This document shows positions 18,991 through 29,214 of a DNA stretch of 64,000 nt, piece by piece. This DNA is from Burkholderiales bacterium. GTDB lineage: Bacteria > Pseudomonadota > Gammaproteobacteria > Burkholderiales > Burkholderiaceae. The DNA is taken from assembly GCA_021287185.1 (NCBI GenBank), contig JAJTAZ010000027.1, positions 1 to 64,000 of the forward strand, read 5' to 3'. Made by a program: the position numbers and the translations under genes. The notes under the pieces are model-generated. The model was given only the letters and a program-made list of their open reading frames with translations, did no database searches and was not told the origin of the DNA. Numbering within the stretch: the stretch's first letter is position 1; each line of letters opens with the position of its first letter.

Positions 18991-19914
18991 TTAGTGTAAC
19001 TGCGGTTTGCTGTCCGTGTTTGGGTCAAATAGATTGCGCACTTGCTCACCGCTGAGCACATAAGTTTGACCGCAAAAATCACAGCCCACTTCCATGCGAT
19101 TGTTTTCATCAATCATGTCACAGGCTTCGTCCATACCGAGCATTTTCACCATGTTGGCGACTTTTTGCGGCGAGCAGGTACAGCCAAACAGCACATCCTG
19201 AGTGGTCACCTGCTCAAATGGATATTGCCAAAACAAACGGTGTAACAAGATGTCTGCAGGTGCATTAAGCAATTCGTCTGGGCTGAGGGTTTGGGCAATC
19301 GCATCGAGTTCATCCCAAACATGCAGGTTTTGACTATCGTTTTGCGCACCACCATGTAAAGGCAGTTTTTGTAGCAGCAAACCTGCACACGTCTCTGAGT
19401 TTGCCGCGAGGTCAATATAAGTCTCCAACTGTTCAGAAGTGCGCATATAGTGCATGAGGATGTCTGCCATGGTCTCACCCGTCAGCGGCACGATGCCTTG
19501 ATAAGGTTGTTGTCCTTCTTGACGGTTATTTGGATCGAGGGTGATGGCAAAGCGCGCGTTGCCATGCACATTGAGCAATTCATTCAACCCCATATCGTCT
19601 TTGATAACGGCATTTTCAGCCAAACTGGCGGTGGCGCGGATGGTTAAATCGGCACGGCATTCGGCAACCAACAACTGTACGGGACCATCGCCGTGAATTT
19701 GCATGATAAAAGAGCCATCAAATTTCAGATTGGCAGACAAAAGGGCGCAGGCAGCAGTCATTTGCCCCAGTAGTTCAGTGAGCACTTGCGGGTAGGCACG
19801 CTTTTTTGCGGCGTGCAAAATGGTGCGCCACGTGTGGGGCAGTTGTACCAATTCACCTTTTACAGGTGCATTGTCGAATAAAAAACGATGTAGGGTGTCG
19901 GCTTGTAAGTGCAT
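18991..19914 (-). CDS. hslO: Redox-regulated chaperone Hsp33
   Basis: Hsp33 is a cytosolic holdase activated by disulfide formation under oxidative stress. The C-terminal zinc switch is complete: 'CTC' and, about 30 residues later, 'CDFC'. The N-terminal part contains 'DTLHRFLFDNAPVKGELVQL' and the 'LLQKLP' helix. I chose ATG 19914 (307 residues, family size 290-310); an upstream in-frame ATG at 19983 adds 23 unrelated residues. It is divergent from earP and convergent with the FtsB-like gene 11 bp away. Confidence 0.94.
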   Translation of the reverse strand: MHLQADTLHRFLFDNAPVKGELVQLPHTWRTILHAAKKRAYPQVLTELLGQMTAACALLSANLKFDGSFIMQIHGDGPVQLLVAECRADLTIRATASLAENAVIKDDMGLNELLNVHGNARFAITLDPNNRQEGQQPYQGIVPLTGETMADILMHYMRTSEQLETYIDLAANSETCAGLLLQKLPLHGGAQNDSQNLHVWDELDAIAQTLSPDELLNAPADILLHRLFWQYPFEQVTTQDVLFGCTCSPQKVANMVKMLGMDEACDMIDENNRMEVGCDFCGQTYVLSGEQVRNLFDPNTDSKPQLH

Positions 19915-19997
19915 GTTTGATAGAATGATTCTTTTAAAGAGTGCGTATTTTACGCGAAAAACACGGCAGATGGACGCAATCAAGGTTGGGATGGCGG

Positions 19998-21125
19998 ATG
20001 AAAATTGATGTTTTTTGCACAGTCATCGACAACTGGGGCGATGCGGGCGTGTGTTGGCGACTCTCGCGCCAGTTGTGCCGAGAATGGCAGGCACAGGTGC
20101 GCTTGTGGATAGATGCGCCCGAAGTGTTGCAACCGTGGTTAAATGAATGTGCTCACGACGAGGACTTAACTGTCTATGCATGGAATGACACGGTCAATTG
20201 GCAAAATACCATCCCTGCCGAATGGGTGATTGAGGCGTTTGCTTGTCAGATTCCTGAACCTTATATCGAACGCATGAAATCGCTTGCGGTTAAACCCAAA
20301 TGGTTCAATCTTGAGTACCTCAGTGCCGAGCCTTGGGTGGAGAGTCACCATTTGCTCTGCTCACCGCAGTCGGGTGGGTTGAATAAGGTGTTTTATTTCC
20401 CTGGGTTGACCGAGAAAACAGGCGGCTTGCTGCGCGAACGTGATTTGTTGGCGCGGCGCGATGCCTTTGTGGCCGAACATTCTGAATACTGGCAAACATG
20501 CACAGGTTTTCTACCCACATACAATGCCCTAAAAATCAGTGTGTTTGGCTATGAGCATTTGCCGTTGATGCAGTGGTTGCCTGCTTTGATGCAGGGTGAA
20601 TCAACGGTACAACTTGCCGTAGCGGCGGGCAAAGCGCAAGTTGCGTTTGCAAATGTATGGCAGCAATTGGACTATCGACCGCCTGAGCATGGACACTATG
20701 CGCAGGGCAATTTGAGCGCGGTGTTTCTGCCCATGCTCACTCAAACCGAGTACGACCAATTGCTGTGGAGTGCGGACATCAACGCGGTGCGCGGTGAGGA
20801 CAGTCTTGCGCGCGCGGTTTGGGCAGGCAAGCCATTTTTTTGGGATATTTACAAACAAGACGATGGCGCGCATTGGGATAAATTGCGTGCGTTTTGTGTT
20901 GCATACACGCGGCAAGCCGATGCGCTCAGTGCCAATCTTTGGACGCAGTGGCAAATGGTGTGGAACAACCACGAATCACCCACGACCCAACATTTTGCCG
21001 ACCTGTGGCAAATCTTTAACAAACACATCGATACACTGAATATCATGTCGTCGAATTTTTGTATGCAAGCGAGTAAACAAACGGATTTGTGTTCAGGTTT
21101 GATGGCGTATGGTGTGCGGCCTTAA
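19998..21125 (+). CDS. earP: Elongation factor P arginine rhamnosyltransferase
   Basis: EarP transfers rhamnose from dTDP-rhamnose to an Arg of elongation factor P, which lets EF-P relieve stalling at polyproline. The N-terminus 'MKIDVFCTVIDNWGDAGVCW' is the family hallmark, with the catalytic-site Asp in 'DNWGDAG'. Near the end 'WSADINAVRGEDSLARAVWAGKPFFW' forms the dTDP-rhamnose pocket with its Asp/Arg/Glu. ATG 19998 gives 375 residues, as in the family. efp usually lies directly next to earP but is not found here; the next gene is a hydrolase. Confidence 0.94.
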   Translation: MKIDVFCTVIDNWGDAGVCWRLSRQLCREWQAQVRLWIDAPEVLQPWLNECAHDEDLTVYAWNDTVNWQNTIPAEWVIEAFACQIPEPYIERMKSLAVKPKWFNLEYLSAEPWVESHHLLCSPQSGGLNKVFYFPGLTEKTGGLLRERDLLARRDAFVAEHSEYWQTCTGFLPTYNALKISVFGYEHLPLMQWLPALMQGESTVQLAVAAGKAQVAFANVWQQLDYRPPEHGHYAQGNLSAVFLPMLTQTEYDQLLWSADINAVRGEDSLARAVWAGKPFFWDIYKQDDGAHWDKLRAFCVAYTRQADALSANLWTQWQMVWNNHESPTTQHFADLWQIFNKHIDTLNIMSSNFCMQASKQTDLCSGLMAYGVRP

Positions 21126-21276
21126 AACACTGGATAAACCTGCATTTGGCGATAAACCCAACACAGCAGTGTGGTCTTGGGCTAAAATCAAGCGCATCAA
21201 ATGTATTATAAAATATGGGGTTGCAACGAGACACTCCCATGCGAGACAGCCCACCCCATCACACTGACAAAAAATT

Positions 21277-21936
21277 ATGGATAAAGTATTTTTGGTACAT
21301 GGCTTGTGGATGTCGGGTTATGCCTGTTTGTACTGGCGACATGCGGTGCGCCAAGCGGGGATGCAACCGACGATTTATTCATACCACACCGTACTGGAAC
21401 ATTTGGATAACAATGCCGACCGCTTATTTCATGCGGTGCAACGCGATGGTTTGGATGCGCCGCGTTTGCATTTTGTCGGGCACAGCATGGGTGGCATCGT
21501 CATCATGCACATGCTGCGCCGCCATGGACACAAAATTCCCAATCTCGGGCGTGTGGTTTTGGCGGCCAGTCCGATTCGTGGTTCGTATTGTGCATTTAAA
21601 GGTGCTTCTTGGCCTGTGGTGGGCAAGGTGGTGGGCAATTCGATTTTAGAGTGGCATGGCATTGTCAAGGAAGATTACCCACCGAATTTGGAAGTGGGTA
21701 CCTTGGTGGGTTCGCGTCAAATTGGTTTGGGGCGCATTGTTGGGGGATTGCCGCAACCATCAGACGGCACTGTCAGCGTGACGGAAACCGAGTTGGATGG
21801 CGCGACTGATCGATTGGTATTGCATGTGAACCACAGCGAAATGCTGTTCGCCCCAGCCGCAGCGCAACAAATCGTGCATTTTTTGCAGCATGGTAAATTT
21901 TGGCATCGCTCGTCCAATCATAAAATTTCCGCATAA
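21277..21936 (+). CDS. Alpha/beta-hydrolase (small lipase/esterase type)
   Basis: This 219-residue protein has the lipase features 'VFLVHGLWMSG' (oxyanion region), nucleophile elbow G-H-S-M-G-G near residue 70, a 'SPIRGSY' loop and a late 'VNHSEML' that supplies the catalytic His. The lid region is small, as in PGAP1/triacylglycerol-lipase-like bacterial esterases. It ends 26 bp before a hydrolase/adenylate-ligase fusion, so the two are probably one operon acting on related acyl substrates. The exact substrate is unknown. Confidence 0.82.
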   Translation: MDKVFLVHGLWMSGYACLYWRHAVRQAGMQPTIYSYHTVLEHLDNNADRLFHAVQRDGLDAPRLHFVGHSMGGIVIMHMLRRHGHKIPNLGRVVLAASPIRGSYCAFKGASWPVVGKVVGNSILEWHGIVKEDYPPNLEVGTLVGSRQIGLGRIVGGLPQPSDGTVSVTETELDGATDRLVLHVNHSEMLFAPAAAQQIVHFLQHGKFWHRSSNHKISA

Positions 21937-21962
21937 ATCATAATCAATCACGGGGCTCAGAT

Positions 21963-24518
21963 ATGTTTGATGCCAATCTTTATCGCACTTCAGTCACCTT
22001 GCCCGTGAATAAAAATCCTGCGCGCACGGAAGTCGCGCAATTTTCGGTGATTGATGCGGGTTCACGTCACGCGCTTGAAACCATGGTGTTTGTGCATGGT
22101 TTTGGCGGGCGGGCGCACTACTGGTCGCATCAACTCGAGCATTTCCAAGACTCCTATCGCGTGATTGCCCCTGATTTGCGCGGGCATGGGCTGTCGGATG
22201 CACCCACATCGGGATTCAGTGTGGTAGATTTAACCGATGATTTGGAGCGGATTTTAGAGGCGGTGGGCGCGCCGTCTGAACTGATTTTGGTATCGCACTC
22301 CTTTGGCGGCGCTGTGTGTGCAGAATTTATTCGCCGTCACCCTGAGCGCGTGGTCAAATGGGTGGTGATTGGATTGCCTGTGAAATTTCGTTTGCGCTGG
22401 ACGGGCAAAGCTGTATTGCGCTTGCCTGTGCCTGTACTCTCTGCGGTGCGTCGATTATTTCCCAAAGGCAATCAATACCCGCCCTCGCATGTGGTGCACA
22501 CACAAAACCGCGAGGTATTGAGTGTGTGGGAAGGTTACGAGGTGTTGGCTCGGATTCACACGCCCACCCTGATTGTTCGTGGTGAGTACGATTACTTATT
22601 TGACAGCCATTATTTTGCCAAAGTCGCTGAATTGATGCCCCATGCGCAGGAAATTGTGATTCCTGTCTCTGCCCATCAGGTGATGAATGAGCGCCCCGAT
22701 GCGGTCAATCGCGCGATGGATAAATTCCTCGGTGGGATTGATTGGAAAACCGACCACACGCGCCGCCGTGCACGTCAAAAAGAACTCGAAAAATCGCGTC
22801 CATGGATTAAATGGTATGACTCGCGCACACCGCCCGAAATTCGCCCACCGAAAGGGCCGATTTCGCGTTATTTAGAAATTGCGGCGAAACGCTTTCCCAA
22901 AAAAGCCGCAGTGGTGTTTTACCGTCGTCGCATCACTTACCGTCAACTGGACAAAATGTCCAATCGCTTTGCCAATGGTTTGTTGCGTCAACGATTGCGT
23001 ACAGGCGAGCGTGTGCTGATTGCTTTGCCCAATACGCCACAGGCAGTGATTGCTTATTATGGTGTGGTCAAAGCAGGCGGTGTCGCGGTATTTGCCGATA
23101 TTGCACAAATGGATTCGGCACAAATTTTGCATAAAGCCAATGAAGTCGGTGCAACAATCCTCATTACCCTGTCCACACATTACAAAAGTCTATTGTATTT
23201 ACCAGAGAACACGTCAGTCCAGCGCGTGGTGTTTACCACCTACCGCGAGTTTATGAGTTGGTTTGACTGGACCCATTTCACACTCACCCGTCATTTTCGT
23301 GAGGGGCACGAAATGCCGTGGGTGCGCACGTTTACCAATTACAAAATTCGCAAAAATGTCCGTTGGTTTTATGAATTGATGACCGCTTCTTCCAATGCAC
23401 CTGCGATTGAAACCTCGGTGGATAGTTTGGCACTGTTGCAGTACAGCAGCGGTTCAAGCACGGGTACAGCGCGCATTGCCGCGCTGACCCATCGAAATTT
23501 GGCGTACAACGCGCTACAAATGCGCCACTGGATGCCTGAGGCGCGTCCTGGCGAGGAGCGGATTTTGACCGTGTTGCCATTCGCTTACACCCACGGCATG
23601 ATCAGTACGCTCAACCTCGCACCGTTATTGGGCGCAAGTTTGGTGTTGGCGCGACGGTTTGAGCCATTGCGTGTGGCGCAATCGATTCGCAAACACAAAC
23701 CGACGATTTTTCCGATTGACCCCGAAATGTACCAAAGTTTGGCGTATTTGCCGAGCATACGTAAATTCGGCATTGCGGGCATTCGCGTGTGTACTTCAAC
23801 GGGGGCACCACTGCCTTTGGAAGTGCAGGAATCGTTTGAAAAACTCACCCGTGGACGCGTGGTGGAAATGTATGGATTGGCAGAAGCAGGCGCGACCCAT
23901 GCCACACCACTGTCCGCCAATCGTCGTTATGCCAGTATGGGTGTGCCTTTGCCCGATACCGATGCAAAAATCATGCATATAGATGCCCAACATGAGCAAG
24001 CGGTGGGTGAGGTCGGCGAGTTGTGGGTGAAGGGGCCGCAGTTGATGCAAGGTTATTGGAATACCGACACGCAAAGCGTGGATGCCAGTGCCCTACAAGA
24101 CGGTTGGTTGGTCACGGGCGATATGGCGTGGCGCGATGAGGATGGTTTTTTCTATTTTGTTGATCAAACCAGCCACCGCATCACGGCATCGGATAATGTG
24201 ATTTATGCGCGTGACATCGAAGAAATCCTGCACGAGCACCCTGCGGTGGCTGAAGTTTTGGTCATGCCTGCGGTTGATGCGGTCGATGGAGCGGTCAGTC
24301 AAACGGGCGCATTGGTTGCCTTTGTCGTGCTGCAATCGGGTCATCGTATTCATGCGAACACCGATGCAGAGTTGCTCGCATGGTCGGCTCCGCGTTTGCC
24401 CGCGTTTGTCAAAATGGAACGGATTTTTCTGCGTTCACGACTGCCGCGCACTGCCGCGGGTAAAATTGACCGCGTGCAATTGCAGCAATACATACGTTTC
24501 AAAATGTTGGGACATTAA
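21963..24518 (+). CDS. Fusion of alpha/beta-hydrolase and acyl-adenylate-forming (AMP-binding) enzyme
   Basis: Residues 1-260 are an alpha/beta-hydrolase: 'FVHGFGGRAHYW', nucleophile Ser113 in 'SHSFGG', likely Asp210 in 'RGEYDYLFD' and His238 in 'SAHQV'. Residues 300-851 are an ANL-family acyl-CoA/ACP-ligase-like domain with 'MYGLAEAG' (637-643, Glu641), 'TGDMAWRDEDGFFYF' (718-732) and the C-terminal Lys834 in 'AAGKIDR'. The adenylate P-loop (about 494-506) is atypical: one residue longer and without the Pro-Lys-Gly. The nucleophile is Ser, so it is not the OleB (Asp) type of the OleBC fusions. I infer activation or hydrolysis of a fatty acyl group; pathway unknown. Confidence 0.85.
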   Translation: MFDANLYRTSVTLPVNKNPARTEVAQFSVIDAGSRHALETMVFVHGFGGRAHYWSHQLEHFQDSYRVIAPDLRGHGLSDAPTSGFSVVDLTDDLERILEAVGAPSELILVSHSFGGAVCAEFIRRHPERVVKWVVIGLPVKFRLRWTGKAVLRLPVPVLSAVRRLFPKGNQYPPSHVVHTQNREVLSVWEGYEVLARIHTPTLIVRGEYDYLFDSHYFAKVAELMPHAQEIVIPVSAHQVMNERPDAVNRAMDKFLGGIDWKTDHTRRRARQKELEKSRPWIKWYDSRTPPEIRPPKGPISRYLEIAAKRFPKKAAVVFYRRRITYRQLDKMSNRFANGLLRQRLRTGERVLIALPNTPQAVIAYYGVVKAGGVAVFADIAQMDSAQILHKANEVGATILITLSTHYKSLLYLPENTSVQRVVFTTYREFMSWFDWTHFTLTRHFREGHEMPWVRTFTNYKIRKNVRWFYELMTASSNAPAIETSVDSLALLQYSSGSSTGTARIAALTHRNLAYNALQMRHWMPEARPGEERILTVLPFAYTHGMISTLNLAPLLGASLVLARRFEPLRVAQSIRKHKPTIFPIDPEMYQSLAYLPSIRKFGIAGIRVCTSTGAPLPLEVQESFEKLTRGRVVEMYGLAEAGATHATPLSANRRYASMGVPLPDTDAKIMHIDAQHEQAVGEVGELWVKGPQLMQGYWNTDTQSVDASALQDGWLVTGDMAWRDEDGFFYFVDQTSHRITASDNVIYARDIEEILHEHPAVAEVLVMPAVDAVDGAVSQTGALVAFVVLQSGHRIHANTDAELLAWSAPRLPAFVKMERIFLRSRLPRTAAGKIDRVQLQQYIRFKMLGH

Positions 24519-24532
24519 ATCGAAACCATACG

Positions 24533-25912
24533 TTACCCACCCAAAGCCATAATCAAATCCACTTGATTGATGTATTGATTGTAGCGATTCAACAGATATG
24601 CTGATTCGGCTTGACGACGGGCTTCTTGCGCATCCAACCACGATTTTAAACTGTCACCACCTGCGCGGTAGCGCACTTCATATAAGCGTTCGGCTTTTTG
24701 CGCATTTTGCCATGCGAGCCGTTGTTTTTCGCCTTGTAAGCGCAATTGATTTTGCGCCGATAGGGCATTGTCCACCTCTTGTAACGCCGTGTAGAGTGTT
24801 TGACGGAAGTTCACTGCGTTTTGCTCGTAGGCGGCTTTGGAAATTTTTAGATTGAGTTGGTTTTCATTCCAGTTCAAAAACGGCAGGGCAAGGTTGAGCG
24901 CGAGCGCGCCAATTGGGTCGCTGAGGATTTGACTCAAAGTATTCGCACCTGTGCCCACGCGCGCCGTGAGGTTGAAAGTGGGGTAAAAATTCGCCCGTGC
25001 GACATTGATGTTGCCCAAGGATTGGCGCAGGCGCAGTTCGGCGGCTTGCAAGTCTGGACGGCGCGCCAAAACCTCGGCAGGCAGAGCGGTTGCCATCGCG
25101 GGCGGTGTGCTATTTGGCAAGGTTTGCGGCTCATCGCTGATGTGTGCCGAAGGCGGCGCATCAAACATAATCGCCATGGCATTGCGTGCAACCATGCGCT
25201 GTTGTAGCAAATCTTCTTGTGTGGCTTCTTGGCTGGCAAGGTTGCGCTCGGCTGAGAGCACTTCAAGTTGCGAGACCGCGCCTGCTTTATATTGCACACG
25301 AATCAAGTCCAAAGTTTTGCGTGCATAAGCGACGCTTTGCTCACCCAATTGGATTTTTTGATTCAAGTAAGCCAGTTGCCAATACAGTTTTGCAACCGAG
25401 CCTTCGATGGACAATTGAGTGCTCAATAAGTCTTGTTCGCTGGCTTGCGCTTCCCATTGCTTGATGTGGTTGGTTTGTGCGAGTTTGCCCCATAAATCGA
25501 CCTCATACGCCACGGAAACGCCTGTTGAATAACTGCGTGTACTGCTGGCATTACCAACATCCAAAGGGCGCGAACTACTACCGCTGGCCGATGCCGAGAG
25601 GGTTGGGAACAAATTATTTTGCGCCAATCCTGCTGCCAGTTGTGCTTGGCGCAGTTTGTAACCAGCGGCGGTCAGATTGTTGTTCTTCTCCAAGGCTTTT
25701 TCAATGAGGCTGGACAAACGTGCGTCGCCAAATTGCGTCCACCACTGTCCCTTGGCATCAAAGGGTGAATTGGGCATGTCATTGATGGTTTGCCATTGTT
25801 CAGGAATCTGTACTTTGCTCATCTCAGATTGCGTGGACACCATGCTGGCGCAACCCGTTAAAATCAAGGTTGACAGAACAATGGTCAAGGTGTTTTTTTG
25901 TAATGATTTCAT
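24533..25912 (-). CDS. Outer-membrane efflux lipoprotein, NodT/TolC family (partner of MacAB)
   Basis: This 459-residue protein starts with a lipoprotein signal ending in 'LILTGCAS' and shows the two repeated outer-membrane efflux (OEP) domains, e.g. 'AAGYKLRQAQLAAGLAQNN' and 'RRPDLQAAELRLRQSLGNINVARANFYPT'. It should form the trimeric channel across the outer membrane for the MacAB pump encoded just upstream in the same direction (36 bp from macB). It is convergent with the hydrolase/ligase fusion gene and ends 14 bp from it. Confidence 0.92.
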   Translation of the reverse strand: MKSLQKNTLTIVLSTLILTGCASMVSTQSEMSKVQIPEQWQTINDMPNSPFDAKGQWWTQFGDARLSSLIEKALEKNNNLTAAGYKLRQAQLAAGLAQNNLFPTLSASASGSSSRPLDVGNASSTRSYSTGVSVAYEVDLWGKLAQTNHIKQWEAQASEQDLLSTQLSIEGSVAKLYWQLAYLNQKIQLGEQSVAYARKTLDLIRVQYKAGAVSQLEVLSAERNLASQEATQEDLLQQRMVARNAMAIMFDAPPSAHISDEPQTLPNSTPPAMATALPAEVLARRPDLQAAELRLRQSLGNINVARANFYPTFNLTARVGTGANTLSQILSDPIGALALNLALPFLNWNENQLNLKISKAAYEQNAVNFRQTLYTALQEVDNALSAQNQLRLQGEKQRLAWQNAQKAERLYEVRYRAGGDSLKSWLDAQEARRQAESAYLLNRYNQYINQVDLIMALGG

Positions 25913-25948
25913 GGATTCTATCTCGCAGAACGGTTAAATGCTTTCAAA

Positions 25949-27940
25949 TTATTCTCGGCTCAAGGCCACCACAGGATCTAATTTTGCAGCGTTTTTTGCA
26001 GGTAAAAAGCCAAACAAAATGCCAATCAAAGTGGAACAGCTAAATGCCGCAATGATGGATGTGGCAGAGAATATCATCGAGAAATTGCTGCTGAAGTGGT
26101 CAAATAAAGCGCCGATGGATAACGCCAACGCGATGCCAAGCAATCCGCCAATAAAGCATACCATCACAGCCTCGATGAGAAATTGTTGCATGATGTCGGA
26201 CTGCCGTGCGCCGACTGCCATGCGCACGCCGATTTCTTGGGTGCGTTCTGTGACCGAAACGAGCATGATGTTCATCACGCCGATGCCGCCAACGATGAGC
26301 GAAATCACCGCAATCATTGACACCAATAGCGTCATGGTCTGTGTGGTTGATTCAATGGTTTGGCGAATGGTATCGCTGTTTGAGAGGTAAAAGTCTTGTG
26401 TGCCATGGCGTTGTGTGAGGATTTTTGTGATTCCATCTTCGGCGGCTTGACTGGTCACATTGTCCGACACGCGCACAGTAATGCTGCGCAGATAATTTTG
26501 TCCCAACATGCGGCTCAGCACCGTGGTATAAGGAACCCAAATATTCAGGGTATCGCTGTTACCAAATGCTGAGGATTGCGGTTTGGTCACGCCAATGATG
26601 CGCACGGGCACATTGCCGAGCATGATGACTTGCCCAATCGGATTGGCACTGGCAAATAGGGTGTTGCGCGTGTTTTGATCAATCACCGCTTCTTGGGCGT
26701 ATTGTTGCACCGATTTTTTATCAAACTTTTGTCCCAAATCCATTTCCAAGCCTTTGACTTGGAAATATTGTTCGCCCACGCCTTGCACTTGCGCGCTCAC
26801 GGCGTTGTTGCCCAAACGCACCGTCACAGAGGTGTTGACTCCAGGTGTGACGCTGTCTACATAGCTTTGCTGTGCCAACACATCGGCGTCTTGTGCGGTC
26901 AGTGTGCGAATTTTACTGGCGGTTCGATCACCCCAGCCCGTGCCTGGATAGACTGTGACGGTATTGGTACCCATCGAACTGATGTCTTTGAGGATTTTTT
27001 GTTGCGAGCCTTCGCCCAAAGCCACCACTGAGACCACCGAAGCAATGCCAATGATGATGCCAAGCATGGTGAGAAACGTGCGCATGCGGTGGGCGAGCAT
27101 GGCGCGCCACGCCATGGTTGCTGCTGATTTAAAACGGTCAAGCATACTGCGCCATGCAGAGACATGCGCCATTTCAAGGCGCGTTTGTGGTTGTTTTTCC
27201 GCAGTGATCACTGAATCTGTGACCGAGGTATTTTGCGTCACTGCTTTATCGGCAATGATTTGTCCGTCTTTGATTTCGATGATGCGGTTGGCGTTGGTGG
27301 CGACATTGGCATCGTGGGTCACGATGATGACAGTATGACCTTCGGCATGCAGCTCGCGCAAGATGCGCATCACCTCTTGTCCACTCTGCGAGTCCAAAGC
27401 CCCCGTTGGCTCATCCGCGAGTATGACTTCGCCGCCATTGACAAGGGCGCGGGCAATACTCACGCGCTGTTGTTGACCACCAGAGAGTTGATTGGGGCGG
27501 TGATGCATGCGTTCAGCCAAGCCCAAACGCGCCAACAGTTGCTCGCTGCGTGTCCGACGGACATCGGGGGCATAGCCTGCATAAATCGTCGGCACTTCAA
27601 CATTGCCCGTTGCATCCAAGTCACCCAATAGGTGATAACGCTGGAAAATAAAGCCAAAGTATTCGCGACGCAAACGTGCCAATTCGTCGGGCTCTAAGGT
27701 GCTGATGTCTTGTCCATTGATGAGGTATTGACCACGTGAAGGTTTGTCCAAACAACCGAGGATATTCATCAAGGTGGATTTGCCCGAACCCGATTGCCCC
27801 ATGATGGCAACCATTTCGCCAGCATGAATTTTTAGATGGATGTTATTCAGCACCGTGACCACATCATCACCTGATGGAAAGTCGCGATACAAGCCGCGCA
27901 CTTCCATCAGTACTGGGTTGTTGTGAGATGGGGTGTTCAT
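25949..27940 (-). CDS. macB: MacB-type ABC transporter, fused ATPase and permease
   Basis: MacB pumps macrolides, peptides or lipids from the periplasm with MacA and an outer-membrane channel. The N-terminal ATPase has Walker A 'GQSGSGKST' (about 48-56), signature 'LSGGQQQR' and Walker B '[12 protein letters not shown]'. After residue 300 come the first transmembrane helix, a large periplasmic MacB_PCD domain and three C-terminal helices ('[20 protein letters not shown]'). I chose ATG 27940 (663 residues), one base after the macA stop; the longer frame to 28039 overlaps macA and adds unrelated residues. Confidence 0.95.
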   Translation of the reverse strand: MNTPSHNNPVLMEVRGLYRDFPSGDDVVTVLNNIHLKIHAGEMVAIMGQSGSGKSTLMNILGCLDKPSRGQYLINGQDISTLEPDELARLRREYFGFIFQRYHLLGDLDATGNVEVPTIYAGYAPDVRRTRSEQLLARLGLAERMHHRPNQLSGGQQQRVSIARALVNGGEVILADEPTGALDSQSGQEVMRILRELHAEGHTVIIVTHDANVATNANRIIEIKDGQIIADKAVTQNTSVTDSVITAEKQPQTRLEMAHVSAWRSMLDRFKSAATMAWRAMLAHRMRTFLTMLGIIIGIASVVSVVALGEGSQQKILKDISSMGTNTVTVYPGTGWGDRTASKIRTLTAQDADVLAQQSYVDSVTPGVNTSVTVRLGNNAVSAQVQGVGEQYFQVKGLEMDLGQKFDKKSVQQYAQEAVIDQNTRNTLFASANPIGQVIMLGNVPVRIIGVTKPQSSAFGNSDTLNIWVPYTTVLSRMLGQNYLRSITVRVSDNVTSQAAEDGITKILTQRHGTQDFYLSNSDTIRQTIESTTQTMTLLVSMIAVISLIVGGIGVMNIMLVSVTERTQEIGVRMAVGARQSDIMQQFLIEAVMVCFIGGLLGIALALSIGALFDHFSSNFSMIFSATSIIAAFSCSTLIGILFGFLPAKNAAKLDPVVALSRE

Positions 27941-27941
27941 A

Positions 27942-29114
27942 TTACAGTCCCATGCGCGGCATACGAGGCGTTGACGATTTGTTGCTGTTGGTGTTCGATG
28001 AACTGCTGGATTGGCTGACCACCACTTGCTCACCCTCATTCAAACCTGATTTGATTTCGGCATTGACGTTGTTGTTCAATCCAACTTCGACCCAACGTTC
28101 TTCGGTTTGATTGTTTTTGCCCAATACTTTCACAAGGTATTTGCCTTCTTTGTTTTTCTTGCCCAAAGCAGTGGAAGGAATGGTCAAAACATTGTCTGCG
28201 GAATTGGCGACGATGGATACTTGCGTGGTCATGGCGATGCGCAGTTTGCCATCCTCATTGGGTACATCCAACATGCCATAGTAATAAATTGCTGAAGAAC
28301 TGCTCGAAGATGAGGTGTTGGCGTTGTCCGTTAAGGTGGTTGGCCCTGGGTCTATGGCGCGCAGTGTGGTGTCATAGCGGTGCTCAGTATCGCCTAAAAT
28401 GGTGAAATACGCAGGCATACCGACTTTGACTTTGGTCACATCACCCTCCGAAATTTCCGCGCGGATGGTGACTTTGTCCAATTGTGCAATGGTCATCAAG
28501 GTTGGTGTGGATTGATTGGCATTGACTGTCTGGCCTTCTTCAACGGCGAGTGATACCACCACACCGTCAATTGGTGCAAGTACCTGTGTGTAGCCCAAAG
28601 TCAGTTTGGCATTGTCCACACTGATTTTGGATTGATTGACTGCGGCGCGCGCAGCGGCGAGGGTGGCTTTGGCGGCATCCAAATTTTCTTTGGAACTCGC
28701 GCCTGCGGCAAACATGGTTTGCTGACGCGTGAAGTCCAATTGGGCTTTTTCTAAATTCGCTTGATTGCTGGTCAATTGCGCTTGCGCGGTTTGCAAGGTG
28801 TTTTTTTGCGTGCGTGCATCAATGATGGCGAGCAAATCGCCTTTGCGCACGGCTTGTCCCAGTTGAACTTTAATGGATTGAATTTGCCCTGATACCTGCG
28901 CACCAACATCGACTTGTTTAAAGGCTTTGACAGTACCTGTCGCCAAAATGGTTTGCTCTAAATTCGTGCGGGTGACGGGCGCAGTGATGTAGGTGTCGTT
29001 GGATTTGCTTGGGAAAAAATATAACTTCACCAACCACACGAGACCCAAGATGAGTAACAGATAAATCGCGCGGCGCACCCAGACTTGCTGCCATAGTTTT
29101 TTCAAAGCATTCAT
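27942..29114 (-). CDS. macA: MacA-type periplasmic adaptor (membrane fusion protein)
   Basis: This 390-residue protein has one N-terminal membrane anchor (about residues 15-30), a lipoyl half-motif '[22 protein letters not shown]', a long alpha-hairpin, the second lipoyl half '[22 protein letters not shown]' and the beta-barrel/MPD domains. It links MacB to the outer-membrane channel. Ser-rich runs occur in the barrel domain (around 28299-28320) and in the C-terminal tail. A palindrome lies in its promoter region. It is the first gene of macA-macB-nodT. Confidence 0.94.
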   Translation of the reverse strand: MNALKKLWQQVWVRRAIYLLLILGLVWLVKLYFFPSKSNDTYITAPVTRTNLEQTILATGTVKAFKQVDVGAQVSGQIQSIKVQLGQAVRKGDLLAIIDARTQKNTLQTAQAQLTSNQANLEKAQLDFTRQQTMFAAGASSKENLDAAKATLAAARAAVNQSKISVDNAKLTLGYTQVLAPIDGVVVSLAVEEGQTVNANQSTPTLMTIAQLDKVTIRAEISEGDVTKVKVGMPAYFTILGDTEHRYDTTLRAIDPGPTTLTDNANTSSSSSSSAIYYYGMLDVPNEDGKLRIAMTTQVSIVANSADNVLTIPSTALGKKNKEGKYLVKVLGKNNQTEERWVEVGLNNNVNAEIKSGLNEGEQVVVSQSSSSSNTNSNKSSTPRMPRMGL

Positions 29115-29175
29115 ACGTGTTTCCAGTTGTTTGAAAGGGATGCGACCGATTGTTGGCGCGCATCCTATGAATTTT

Positions 29176-29194
29176 AATCGTTTAGAACGATTGT
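29176..29194 (-). promoter_or_regulatory. Palindromic operator candidate upstream of macA
   Basis: AATCGTT (29176-29182) and AACGATT (29186-29192) form a perfect 7-bp inverted repeat with a 3-base spacer, 62 bp before the macA start. On the minus strand it contains ACAATCGTTCTA, a 12-base string that also occurs before acrA at 32141-32152. It looks like a repressor site, but the regulator is unknown. Confidence 0.45.
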
Positions 29195-29214
29195 AGCCTT
29201 AGAAAACAGCGATT

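Noticed and set aside
21277-24518. An olefin (ole) cluster with an OleBC fusion
   Set aside because: The hydrolase nucleophile is Ser in SHSFGG, not the Asp of OleB, and no oleA or oleD lies nearby.
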